A stretch of DNA of 61,705 nucleotides from Burkholderiales bacterium (GTDB lineage: Bacteria; Pseudomonadota; Gammaproteobacteria; Burkholderiales; Burkholderiaceae_C): the NCBI GenBank assembly GCA_016195825.1, contig JACPYV010000137.1, positions 1 through 61,705 on the forward strand. The letters run 5' to 3'. The position numbers and the translations under genes were made by a program. Below the pieces are notes generated by a model, which saw nothing but the letters and a program-made list of their open reading frames with translations, ran no database searches and was not told where the DNA came from. Shown piece after piece: positions 1 through 6,886 of the stretch (position 1 is the stretch's first letter; each line of letters starts with the position of its first letter).

Positions 1-252
1 GAGACCCGCCAGGCCCTGGAGCAGAGCCTGCCCGACCTGGCCGCCGCACTGCAAGGCCAGGGCCTGACGCTGTCGGGCGGCGGCGTCTTCCAGCAGGCAC
101 CGCGGGACACACCGACGGGTCACGAATCGACTGGCGATGGCGACAGCCCTCGTGGCCCACGGGCCGGTGCAAGCCGCGGCATTGCCGCCGCCGGTACCGC
201 CACCGCCACCGCCACGCGCCGCACAGTGGGCCTGCTCGACACGTTTGCCTGA
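1..252 (+). CDS. fliK: Flagellar hook-length control protein FliK, C-terminal end (partial)
   Basis: An open frame runs from the window edge to a TGA at 250-252 (83 residues). The first residues (ETRQALEQSLPDLAAALQGQ, then GLTLSGGGVF) match the end of the FliK C-terminal domain, in which an amphipathic helix is followed by a beta strand describing 'higher affinity' secretion substrate switching. FliK measures hook length and switches the export gate from rod/hook to filament substrates. The tail after residue 35 is Gly/Ala/Thr-rich and probably disordered. Its place directly upstream of fliL supports the call. The N-terminal part lies outside the window. Confidence 0.75.
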   Translation, partial: ETRQALEQSLPDLAAALQGQGLTLSGGGVFQQAPRDTPTGHESTGDGDSPRGPRAGASRGIAAAGTATATATRRTVGLLDTFA

Positions 253-375
253 ACCTGAAGCGGAAATAGCCACGCCTCGCGCAAGCTAATCAAGGCTTGC
301 CCTGCAAGACCCAGGTCAATAATCAGGCGCAGAGTTGCCCACCGCGTGCCGTGGGGGCACGTTCAAGGAGTTCTC

Positions 376-969
376 ATGGCCACTGCGCCGGCTGCCGAAG
401 TCGCCGCTCCCAAGGGGGGCGGCAGCAAGAAACTGATCATCATCGTGGCCGCCGTGCTGGTGCTGGTGCTGGTCGGCGGTGGCGTAGCCTTCATGCTGCT
501 GAAGAAGAAGCCGGTCGCCGAAGACGGCGAGGACGGTGCCGAGGCCGCGGAGGCCCCGGCCAAGCCCAAGGCCCATGCCAAGAGCGACCACCCGCCCACC
601 TTCGTGCCGCTGGACCCGTTCACGGTCAACCTGGCCGACAAGGACGTGGACCGCTTCGCCCAGGTCGGCGTCACGCTGCAGGTCGATGACCCGAAGTTTG
701 CCGACCAGATCAAGGCCTACATGCCCGCCATCCGCAGCAACGTGCTGATGGTGCTGTCGCACAAGACGGCCGTGGAGCTGCTGACCATCGAAGGCAAGCA
801 AAAGCTCGCCAAGGACATCATGCGCGAGGCGGTGCGGCCCATGGGCATCGAGCTCGACGACGAGGACGAAGAAGAAGCCGCCAGCGCGCCGAAGAAAAAG
901 AAGAAGAAGAAGGCCCATGTCGAGAGCCCGATCTCTCAAGTCCTGTTCTCCAATTTCATCGTGCAATAA
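376..969 (+). CDS. fliL: Flagellar basal body-associated protein FliL
   Basis: 197 residues. The ATG at 376 is chosen over an upstream in-frame ATG at 346 because AAGGAG (365-370) sits at the right distance and the protein then starts just before the membrane segment. Seen: short cytoplasmic N-terminus, one transmembrane helix (about residues 19-40), an acidic/Ala linker, and a periplasmic FliL domain beginning near the segment FVPLDPFTVNL. The C-terminus SQVLFSNFIVQ is typical of FliL. An insert near residues 165-190 is very charged (a run of Glu/Asp, then seven Lys), which is unusual in the family. FliL stabilises stators around the MS ring and affects torque. It is followed 6 bp later by fliM. 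Confidence 0.93.
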   Translation: MATAPAAEVAAPKGGGSKKLIIIVAAVLVLVLVGGGVAFMLLKKKPVAEDGEDGAEAAEAPAKPKAHAKSDHPPTFVPLDPFTVNLADKDVDRFAQVGVTLQVDDPKFADQIKAYMPAIRSNVLMVLSHKTAVELLTIEGKQKLAKDIMREAVRPMGIELDDEDEEEAASAPKKKKKKKAHVESPISQVLFSNFIVQ

Positions 970-975
970 GCGCAA

Positions 976-1980
976 ATGAATCAGCAGATTCTTTCGCAAG
1001 ACGAAGTCGATGCACTGCTCCAGGGCATCACCGGCGAGAGCCAGAAGCTCGAGGCCGAAGAGGAGCAGGTTGGCGGCATACGCGAGTACAACCTCGCCAG
1101 CCAGGAACGCATCGTCCGTGGGCGCATGCCCACGATGGAAATCATCAACGAGCGGTTCGCGCGCAACATCCGCGTTGGCCTGTTCAATTTCATCCGCAAG
1201 AGCCCGGAAGTCGCCATCGGCGGCATCAAGGTGCAGAAGTACTCGGCCTTCTTGCGTGAGATCGTCGTCCCGACCAACTTCAACATCGTCTCGGTGAAGC
1301 CGCTGCGCGGCAGCGGGCTGATCGTCTGCGACCCGACGCTGGTGTTCGCGGTCATCGACTCCTTGTTCGGCGGCATCGGCAAGTTCCACGCCCGCATCGA
1401 GGGCCGCGACTTCTCGCCCACCGAGCAGCGCGTCATCACCCGCATCGTCGAAGTCATCCTCGCCGAATACCACAAGGCCTGGAAAGGCATCTATCCGCTG
1501 GAGCTGGAATACCAGCGCTCGGAGATGCAGCCGCAGTTCGCCAACATCGCCACGCCCAGCGAGATCGTCGTGTCGACCTCGTTCACGCTGGAAATCGGCG
1601 AGACCAGCGGCACCATCTATTTCTGCATCCCGTACTCGACGCTGGAACCCATCCGCGACGTGCTGTATTCGACGACGGTCGGCGACTCCTCCGAACCCGA
1701 CCGCCGCTGGATCAATCTGCTCAAGACCCAGATCCAGTCTGCCGAAGTTGAACTGGTAGCCGAGCTCGGCACCGCACCGGCCACCGTGGAGCAGCTGCTG
1801 GCCTTCAAGCCGGGCGACTTCATCGAGCTGGACCTGGACCCCATGATCCAGACCAAGGTGGATGGTGTGCCCGTCTTCCAATGCCACTACGGTACGTCCA
1901 ACGGCCGCTACGCCCTCAAGATCGACAAGATGCTGACCGGCTCTCAGGAGAGCTGGTTGGGAGCCAAACATGAGCCCTGA
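976..1980 (+). CDS. fliM: Flagellar motor switch protein FliM
   Basis: 334 residues, full length for the family. The N-terminus MNQQILSQDEVDALLQGI is the conserved CheY-P-binding motif (LSQxEIDALL). The middle domain (about 50-230) carries the GGIGK-like turn and the FliG/FliN contact surface, and the C-terminal SpoA/FliN-like domain (about 245-325) ends the protein. FliM joins FliG and FliN in the C ring and sets rotation sense when CheY-P binds. The CheY encoded at 20137 is the obvious partner. The last 11 bp overlap the start of fliN, so the two are likely translationally coupled. Confidence 0.97.
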   Translation: MNQQILSQDEVDALLQGITGESQKLEAEEEQVGGIREYNLASQERIVRGRMPTMEIINERFARNIRVGLFNFIRKSPEVAIGGIKVQKYSAFLREIVVPTNFNIVSVKPLRGSGLIVCDPTLVFAVIDSLFGGIGKFHARIEGRDFSPTEQRVITRIVEVILAEYHKAWKGIYPLELEYQRSEMQPQFANIATPSEIVVSTSFTLEIGETSGTIYFCIPYSTLEPIRDVLYSTTVGDSSEPDRRWINLLKTQIQSAEVELVAELGTAPATVEQLLAFKPGDFIELDLDPMIQTKVDGVPVFQCHYGTSNGRYALKIDKMLTGSQESWLGAKHEP

Positions 1981-2422
1981 TTCACCCAGCCAAGAAGAAC
2001 AGGACGCGATGGCGGCGGAATGGGCCGCGGCGCTTGCCGAGGCTGCGCCCGCACCCGCGCCGACCAGCTCCGAGGTCGTCTCCGAGGTCGCACCCGAGCA
2101 GGTGTCCACGCCCAATTTCGCCAACTTCAGCCCGACGATGTCGGGCGGGCCAGCGGGCGACATCAACATGATTCTGGACATCCCGGTCCAGCTGACGGTT
2201 GAACTGGGCCGCACCCGCATCCCTATCAAGAACATCCTGCAGCTGGCACAGGGCTCGGTGGTGGAGCTGGACGCACTGGCCGGCGAGCCCATGGACGTGC
2301 TCGTCAACGGCTACCTGATCGCCCAGGGCGAAGTGGTGGTGGTGAACGACAAGTTCGGCATCCGGCTGACTGACATCGTCACGCCTTCGGAGCGCATGCG
2401 CCGCCTGTCCAAGGCCGCCTGA
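1970..2422 (+). CDS. fliN: Flagellar motor switch protein FliN
   Basis: 150 residues. The N-terminal 65 residues are Ala/Pro/Glu-rich, and the C-terminal SpoA domain (about 70-148) contains the conserved core ILDIPVQLTVELGRTRI and the ending DIVTPSERMRRLSKAA. FliN forms the base of the C ring with FliM. The ATG lies within the end of fliM. The next gene, fliO, starts 67 bp downstream. Confidence 0.97.
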   Translation: MSPDSPSQEEQDAMAAEWAAALAEAAPAPAPTSSEVVSEVAPEQVSTPNFANFSPTMSGGPAGDINMILDIPVQLTVELGRTRIPIKNILQLAQGSVVELDALAGEPMDVLVNGYLIAQGEVVVVNDKFGIRLTDIVTPSERMRRLSKAA

Positions 2423-2489
2423 ACAACGCCGCTTTTGCGGCTCAGTTGCCGGGATCGACGGCTCAAGTCCGTCCGCAGAATGCCGATGC

Positions 2490-2813
2490 ATGAATGCTTC
2501 CGGCCTGATCCCCTTTCTCTGGTTCCTCGGCATCGTGGCGCTGATCCCGGTCGCGCTGTGGCTGCTCAAGCGCACGCCCATGGGCGGCGCGGCGGCGGCA
2601 GGCGTGCTGCGCGTCGTGGCCCAGCTGCCGATGGCGCCCAACCAGCGGCTGCTGGTCGTCGAGGTCGGCCAGGGCGATGACCGCCGTTGGCTGGTGCTGG
2701 GCGCCACGGCGCAGAACATCACGACGCTTCACACCATGCCGCCGCAGGCCGAGCCCGTTCAGCCGGCCAGCTTCGCCAAGCTGCTCAGCAAGGAGCGCGG
2801 CCATGCGGCTTAA
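2490..2813 (+). CDS. fliO: Flagellar biosynthesis protein FliO
   Basis: 107 residues. One transmembrane helix near the N-terminus (about residues 5-25, [20 protein letters not shown]) is followed by a small cytoplasmic domain with the family pattern [20 protein letters not shown] and a later [14 protein letters not shown]. FliO is an accessory assembly factor for the FliP ring of the export gate. Sequence conservation in this family is low, so position between fliN and fliP is an important part of the evidence. Its end overlaps the start of fliP by 11 bp. Confidence 0.92.
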   Translation: MNASGLIPFLWFLGIVALIPVALWLLKRTPMGGAAAAGVLRVVAQLPMAPNQRLLVVEVGQGDDRRWLVLGATAQNITTLHTMPPQAEPVQPASFAKLLSKERGHAA

Positions 2814-3549
2814 GCCCCTGCTCACCGGCGCTGCCCTTCTCGCGGCTGGCGGCGCCTTCGCCCAGGCCCAGACGCCGCCCGCCACGCTGCCGCTGCTGAT
2901 CGGCCAGGGCGCCGGTGGCAGCTACTCGGTCCCCATCCAGACCCTGCTGTTCTTCACGGCCCTGGGCTTCCTGCCCGCGGTCATCCTGATGATGACGGCC
3001 TTCACACGCATCGCCATCGTGCTGAGCCTGATGCGCCAGGCGCTGGGCACCCAGGCGGCGCCGCCCAACCAGGTCATCGTCGGTCTGTCGTTGTTCCTGA
3101 CCTTCTTCGTCATGAGCCCGACGCTGGACAAGGTCTACGCCGAAGCCTGGCAGCCCTACAGCGCCGGCAGCATCCAGTTCGACGAGGCCTTGAAGCGCGC
3201 CGAGGTGCCGATGCGCGGGTTCATGCTCAAGCAGACGCGCCAGGCCGACGTGGCGCTGTTCTCGCGGCTGGCCAAGCTGGACAGCAGCATCAAGGCCGAG
3301 GACGTGCCCTTCAAGGTACTGGTGCCGGCCTTCGTCACCAGCGAGCTGAAGAGCGCCTTCCAGATCGCGTTCCTGATCTTCATTCCCTTCCTTGTCATCG
3401 ACATGATCGTGGCCAGCGTGCTGATGAGCCTGGGCATGATGATGCTGTCACCGGTGCTCGTGTCACTGCCGTTCAAGCTGATGCTGTTCGTGCTGGCGGA
3501 CGGGTGGAATCTTCTGCTCGGCTCGCTGGCCGCGAGCTTCGTGACCTGA
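2803..3549 (+). CDS. fliP: Flagellar type III export gate protein FliP
   Basis: 248 residues with the ATG at 2803. AAGGAG at 2790-2795 decides this start over an upstream in-frame start at 2677. Seen: a cleavable signal peptide (about 1-22, ending in AFAQA), as in other FliP proteins, then four hydrophobic segments and the conserved stretches [38 protein letters not shown] and [20 protein letters not shown]. FliP forms a pentamer, with FliQ and FliR, that is the core of the flagellar export gate. A 63-bp gap separates it from fliQ. Confidence 0.97.
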   Translation: MRLKPLLTGAALLAAGGAFAQAQTPPATLPLLIGQGAGGSYSVPIQTLLFFTALGFLPAVILMMTAFTRIAIVLSLMRQALGTQAAPPNQVIVGLSLFLTFFVMSPTLDKVYAEAWQPYSAGSIQFDEALKRAEVPMRGFMLKQTRQADVALFSRLAKLDSSIKAEDVPFKVLVPAFVTSELKSAFQIAFLIFIPFLVIDMIVASVLMSLGMMMLSPVLVSLPFKLMLFVLADGWNLLLGSLAASFVT

Positions 3550-3612
3550 TGCCTTTGCGGGACAGACCGATCGAGCGTAGCGAGTAGCTCTGTCCTCAAC
3601 TGATCGAGACCC

Positions 3613-3882
3613 ATGGACGCACAACAAGTCTTCACCTTCGGCCAGCAAGGCCTCTACATGATGCTGCTGGTGGCAGCACCCATCTTGATCGTCGTACTGC
3701 TGGTCGGCGTGGTCGTCAGCGTCTTCCAGGCGGCCACGCAGATCAACGAGGCGACGCTGTCCTTCGTGCCCAAGGTCATCGCCGCCGTGCTGACGCTGGC
3801 CGTCGCGGGGCCGTGGATGATGACGACGCTGGTGGAGTACATCCAGCGGACGCTGATGACCATTCCGAACGTCGTCGGCTGA
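3613..3882 (+). CDS. fliQ: Flagellar type III export gate protein FliQ
   Basis: 89 residues, the usual size, with two transmembrane helices (about 16-38 and 52-75) and the family sequence VVSVFQAATQINEATLSFVPK between them. Four copies pack around the FliP5-FliR1 complex in the export gate. It lies between fliP and fliR, 15 bp from fliR. Confidence 0.96.
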   Translation: MDAQQVFTFGQQGLYMMLLVAAPILIVVLLVGVVVSVFQAATQINEATLSFVPKVIAAVLTLAVAGPWMMTTLVEYIQRTLMTIPNVVG

Positions 3883-3897
3883 ACACGCAAACTCCCC

Positions 3898-4662
3898 ATG
3901 TTCAGCGTCACCGAGGCCCAGCTGCTGGCATGGCTGAACCCACTGCTGTGGCCATTTATTCGCACGCTGGCGCTGTTCGCGGGCATGCCCACGTTCAGCC
4001 AGCGCAACGTGCCGTTGCGGCTGCGGGTGGGCCTGTCGCTGTTCATCGCGGTCGCGGCTCAGCCCTCCCTGCCGGAGATCCCGGTCACCCCGCTGGATTC
4101 GCTGCCCACGCTGACACTGCTCATCGCCCAGCAGTTGCTGATCGGCCTGTCCATGGGCTTCGCGGTGCGCATCGTCTTCGCGGCGCTGGAGTTCGCCGGT
4201 GAAATCATCGGCCTGCAGATGGGCCTGAACTTCGCCGGCTTCTTCGACCCCAGCACCGGCGCCCAGGGCACGGCCAGCGCGCGCTTCTTCGGCAGCATGG
4301 TGGCCTTCCTGTTCATCGCCATCAACGGCCACCTGCTGCTCATCAACGCACTGGTGCAGAGCTTCCATGCGTTCCCGGTGGGTGGCGAGCCCTTCGCCTT
4401 CCTGCGCGCGGCCACGCCGCAGCGGTGGGGCGCCGAGATCTTCAGCATCGGCTTGTGGATCGCGCTGCCACTGATCACGATGCTGATGTTCGTCAATCTC
4501 GTGCTGGGCGTGATCTCGCGCGTGGCGCCACAGATCGGCGTCTTCTCCGTCGGCTTCCCGCTGACGGTCAGCGTCGGACTCATTGGCATGGTCGCGACGC
4601 TGCCGCTCATGCAGACACCGTTCACAGTAGCCCTTGAGCGACTACTGGCGGCGTTCAGTTAG
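3898..4662 (+). CDS. fliR: Flagellar type III export gate protein FliR
   Basis: 254 residues, full length, with six or so hydrophobic segments. Family landmarks are an early WPFIRTLALFAGMPTF-like stretch, then GEIIGLQMGLNFAGFFDP and FVNLVLGVISRVAPQIGVFS. FliR completes the FliPQR gate. It is the last flagellar gene here. In many betaproteobacteria flhB and flhA lie elsewhere, so the end of the operon at this point is not itself odd, but the integron starts within 200 bp. Confidence 0.96.
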   Translation: MFSVTEAQLLAWLNPLLWPFIRTLALFAGMPTFSQRNVPLRLRVGLSLFIAVAAQPSLPEIPVTPLDSLPTLTLLIAQQLLIGLSMGFAVRIVFAALEFAGEIIGLQMGLNFAGFFDPSTGAQGTASARFFGSMVAFLFIAINGHLLLINALVQSFHAFPVGGEPFAFLRAATPQRWGAEIFSIGLWIALPLITMLMFVNLVLGVISRVAPQIGVFSVGFPLTVSVGLIGMVATLPLMQTPFTVALERLLAAFS

Positions 4663-4862
4663 TTGCTCAAGGACTGCAACGGCAGATGTGGACCAGCTGA
4701 AGCTGCCGCCCATAGCGGAAGTCTGCGAGCGTCAGCGATCGGGTTGAAACCCGGGGCGGTTCAGGGCGGCTCATACGCTGCCTGCCGTAGCGGGTCGGGG
4801 GTTGATCGAGGGGTTAGGCCTCACTTGTGGCAGGTGGAGTGCTTGCATTGGAGGCCTCACGT
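4663..4862. other. Junction between the flagellar operon and the distal end of the integron
   Basis: This 200-bp stretch has no convincing gene. At 4813-4819 GTTAGGC fits the integron core-site consensus (GTTRRRY), and on the minus strand it reads GCCTAAC followed by CCCTCGATCAACC, which resembles the first half of an attC placed just after the last cassette gene. I could not find a clean partner core further left, so the last attC seems truncated or degenerate. Two copies of AGGCCTCAC (4817-4825 and 4852-4860) flank the space between this core and the gene. Confidence 0.4.
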
Positions 4863-5291
4863 TCACCTGCCGCGCGGCAAACGACGGAGCCACGACCCCA
4901 CGACCTTGCTCATGCCAACTTGCTCCTCCGAGTAGCCCGCTTTGGAGTAGAAGCCAACGGCATGCTCGGTGAAGAGCGCGACATGATGGCCCTGTAGGCG
5001 CTGCTCAAGGAAGGCCATCATCTGCGTAGCCAGTCCTTGCCTTCTGTACGCGCTGTCGGTCCAGACATCGACGACAAAGGCGTTGCACACGCCGTCGGCG
5101 AGGGCTCGAGCCGTGCCGACGATTCTTCCGTGGTGCAGTGCGAAGACCCGCACTGGTGTTGCCACAAAGGATGCCTGTAGCTCAAGGGGCGTTCGGCCGT
5201 TGTCAAAGTTGTCCTTGGCGACCGCGTTCTTCAACGCTGACCAATCGACCACCGCGAGGTCGTCTGTGAGTTCCGGCTGGGACTGCGCCAT
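4863..5291 (-). CDS. GNAT-family N-acetyltransferase (integron cassette 4)
   Basis: 142 residues from the ATG at 5289-5291. The acetyl-CoA-binding motif A is visible as DVWTDSAYRRQGLATQMMAF (R/Q-x-x-G-x-G/A type; RRQGLA about residues 83-88), preceded by the usual beta strands (GRIVGTARALADG) and followed by HAVGFYSKAGY, the common motif-B ending. GNAT enzymes move an acetyl group from acetyl-CoA to an amine; the substrate cannot be told. It is the cassette farthest from intI, just downstream of the 5305-5361 attC, and its own attC is degenerate. GNAT enzymes are common cassette cargo. Confidence 0.82.
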   Translation of the reverse strand: MAQSQPELTDDLAVVDWSALKNAVAKDNFDNGRTPLELQASFVATPVRVFALHHGRIVGTARALADGVCNAFVVDVWTDSAYRRQGLATQMMAFLEQRLQGHHVALFTEHAVGFYSKAGYSEEQVGMSKVVGSWLRRLPRGR

Positions 5292-5304
5292 AGGTAGTTG
5301 GGAG

Positions 5305-5361
5305 GCTTAACGTGAAGGTGAGCGGACGCCGAAGGCGGTCCGCTCCAACGGCAGGTTAAAC
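5305..5361 (-). repeat. attC recombination site of integron cassette 3
   Basis: 57 bp, the length of the shortest classical attC sites. The outer cores are GCTTAAC (5305-5311, RYYYAAC) and GTTAAAC (5355-5361, GTTRRRY). Between them AGCGGAC-GCC-GAA-GGC pairs with GTCCGCT, leaving one unpaired G, as in the extrahelical base of known attC sites. It abuts the stop codon of the gene at 5363. Confidence 0.88.
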
Positions 5362-5362
5362 G

Positions 5363-5818
5363 TCAGCACGTCACTTCTCCCAACCATGTCCACGCAATGT
5401 GGCGCCGTTCTCCCAACGTCTTCGATGAGTGCTCCAAGGCCGCCGGCAGTTGATTGGCAGGGCACCACAGAGTGGGACCGGGGCCTCCGTCAGTTGTGCG
5501 TTCAGCGACTACTGCTATGGCGCCGTTGAGGAAGCTCTCGGCTTCCTTCACTGCCTCTCGCGCGATGAGGCATTTCAGTTTCCGATTCGTCAGCCGCTTC
5601 GGAAGGTATCGAGCTTTCGAGAAGTGCGCATGAGCAATGCGACAGCTGAGCGTCACCTCGCGCGCACTCACGCTGAGCCAAAGTGCTTCAATCGATGCAA
5701 TCGCAGCGGGCCACTTGAACCAGAGGACGCCGAATTCGTTCCTTCCACTTTCCGCTGGAGGGAGGTCGGCCAGGCGGCGAATCACGTGCTCTTCGAGAAT
5801 GCCAGATGGTTTGACCAC
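5363..5818 (-). CDS. Hypothetical protein (integron cassette 3)
   Basis: 151 residues, beginning with GTG at 5816-5818 directly after the attC of the next cassette, the usual position for a cassette gene. I do not recognise the family. The sequence is mixed alpha/beta with a basic centre (KARYLPKRLTNRKLKCLIAR) and several Trp residues (GVLWFKWPAAI, ending AWTWLGEVTC). There is no signal peptide or membrane segment. Codon use is less G+C-biased than in the flanking genes, which fits foreign origin. The cassette context is firm; function is unknown. Confidence 0.65.
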   Translation of the reverse strand: MVKPSGILEEHVIRRLADLPPAESGRNEFGVLWFKWPAAIASIEALWLSVSAREVTLSCRIAHAHFSKARYLPKRLTNRKLKCLIAREAVKEAESFLNGAIAVVAERTTDGGPGPTLWCPANQLPAALEHSSKTLGERRHIAWTWLGEVTC

Positions 5819-5821
5819 GAC

Positions 5822-5890
5822 GTTTAACGTTCAAGTTGAGCGGACCAGCCGGTTTCGCTGGCGCAGTTCCGTTCGAATGAAAGGTTGAAC
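5822..5890 (-). repeat. attC recombination site of integron cassette 2
   Basis: 69 bp with both outer cores perfect: GTTTAAC (5822-5828) and GTTGAAC (5884-5890). The interior contains GAGCGGACC as in the 5305 site and a CCAGC/GCTGG hairpin. The stop codon of the next gene begins 2 bp after the right core. Confidence 0.88.
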
Positions 5891-5891
5891 A

Positions 5892-6125
5892 TCAATTTCC
5901 ATGTTCGATCGATGTGGGTACGTTCTCGCAGTTCTTGAGCACAGCGAACCGCCCGTCGGATTTCGCGACGAGGGAAATCGGCATAGACGTGGCGCCACCG
6001 TCGATGGATATGCGAACTTCCATTCGTTGGTCTTCGAAGGTTTGCAACTCTGCGATGAGCTGCGCTACAGACTTACCACGGCTAGTCCAATCGGGGGTCT
6101 GCATTTGATTTTCAACGTTTGACAT
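5892..6125 (-). CDS. Hypothetical 77-residue protein (integron cassette 2)
   Basis: 77 residues from the ATG at 6123-6125, which overlaps the core of the neighbouring attC, so the cassette has almost no leader. No family is recognised. The protein is predicted soluble: an N-terminal polar part, a helix (SVAQLIAELQTFEDQRMEVR), then beta-type segments (ISIDGGATSMPISLVAKSDG, then RFAVLKN). The shape SxAQLIxEL...MEVRISxDGG resembles small regulatory or immunity-like proteins, but this is only an impression. It is one of four genes reading away from intI. Confidence 0.65.
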   Translation of the reverse strand: MSNVENQMQTPDWTSRGKSVAQLIAELQTFEDQRMEVRISIDGGATSMPISLVAKSDGRFAVLKNCENVPTSIEHGN

Positions 6126-6181
6126 GAGAGTCGCTTGAAGGCCGAAGGCCGGAAAGCGTCCTCTCGATGGAAGGGTTGGGC
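6117..6181 (-). repeat. attC recombination site of integron cassette 1
   Basis: 65 bp. The right core GTTGGGC (6175-6181) fits GTTRRRY. The left core GTTTGAC (6117-6123) deviates by one base from RYYYAAC and overlaps the start codon of the next gene. The interior pairs well: GAGAG with CTCTC, CGCTT with AAGCG, and GGCC with GGCC around a GAA loop. The mutated core may lower recombination at this junction. Confidence 0.8.
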
Positions 6182-6185
6182 GTCA

Positions 6186-6653
6186 TTAGCGGATCACCCA
6201 AAGATGTGGGCCGATTTCCTTTGATTCCCACCACGCCTCAACCTCTGAGAACCAATCCATTAACTGGCCTACAACGTCTTCTGGAGAGTATTCCGTCCTG
6301 CGCGTCAGGAGCTGCTGCAGGAGCGGCCGTCGAAGTTGGAACCAGCCTGACTTCAGACCAGTTCGCTTGCGCTGCAGGGCAAGCATCGAGTTGCTGCTAC
6401 AGACCCTGACACGCCAGGCGTCCACTAGCTCCCCATCCACCATTCCGCCACTTGCTGGTGCTTCTCCGAAAGTAAAGCTGAACTGTGTGGCTCCGCTCCA
6501 CTGGATCTCAAATAGTTGAACTGTTTCCCCGACTCTGCGGCGGAATGTCGTGATTCGCGGTTCCTGAGACGAGTCCGGCGCGAAGCCCAACGACTCGACG
6601 TAGGGATAGAACGTCTTCCGAAGTGCTGCGAGCAGAGAACTCTTGCCTCTCAT
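6186..6653 (-). CDS. Hypothetical protein, DUF4304-like (integron cassette 1)
   Basis: 155 residues from the ATG at 6651-6653. A TTG at 6660-6662 is in frame but lies inside the GTTGAGC core of attI, so the ATG is preferred. The first third (TFYPYVESLGFAPDSS, then ITTFRRRVGETVQLFEIQWS) resembles DUF4304-type proteins, in which a conserved F-R-R and Q-W core occurs. The C-terminal half is helical with a Trp-rich end (LMDWFSEVEAWWESKE). It is probably cytosolic. As first cassette it is the one best placed to be transcribed from an attI/intI-borne promoter. Function unknown. Confidence 0.65.
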   Translation of the reverse strand: MRGKSSLLAALRKTFYPYVESLGFAPDSSQEPRITTFRRRVGETVQLFEIQWSGATQFSFTFGEAPASGGMVDGELVDAWRVRVCSSNSMLALQRKRTGLKSGWFQLRRPLLQQLLTRRTEYSPEDVVGQLMDWFSEVEAWWESKEIGPHLWVIR

Positions 6654-6656
6654 GAC

Positions 6657-6716
6657 GCTCAACTACTAGTTTATCCAGCACACCGTGCCGGTTAACTCCG
6701 AGCGCTGCTGCCTAAC
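6657..6716 (-). other. Candidate attI primary recombination site
   Basis: On the minus strand the first cassette begins at GTTGAGC (plus strand GCTCAAC, 6657-6663), a perfect GTTRRRY core. A second, directly repeated core GTTAGGC lies 53 bp upstream (plus strand GCCTAAC, 6710-6716), like the DR elements of attI sites. The segment lies between intI and the first cassette, where attI must be. The limits are approximate. Confidence 0.6.
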
Positions 6717-6751
6717 CAAGCGTGCGACGGGCTCGAAAGCTGTTGTCGGCA

Positions 6752-6786
6752 TTGAAAAATCATCCATCTACTGTATATTTATACAG
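6752..6786 (+). promoter_or_regulatory. intI promoter overlapped by a LexA (SOS) box
   Basis: CTGTATATTTATACAG at 6771-6786 is a full match to the LexA operator pattern CTG-N10-CAG with an AT-rich palindromic centre. A sigma-70-type promoter fits over it: TTGAAA (6752-6757), a 16-bp spacer and TATATT (6774-6779). LexA bound here would cover the -10 box. SOS control of intI is well established for other integrons. The integrase start is about 100 bp downstream. Confidence 0.85.
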
Positions 6787-6886
6787 TCTTAAATTCGTGC
6801 ACGAACCGGCACCCACGTCCGGGACTCTGCCAGCCGTGCGACGCCGAGGCAATCGTGGGTTTTCACCCCACCGAGCGAGGCCCGCC

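Noticed and set aside
316..2307. 663-codon minus-strand open frame
   Set aside because: It lies over fliL, fliM and fliN, which have clear families and ribosome sites. The translation is a GC-rich mirror frame.
3550..3612. Regulatory element between fliP and fliQ
   Set aside because: The spacer is longer than elsewhere in the operon and has repeated GATCGAG, but no stable hairpin or known site.
4663..4935. 90-codon frame after fliR
   Set aside because: No ribosome site, crosses the end of the GNAT cassette gene on the other strand, and no protein-like pattern.
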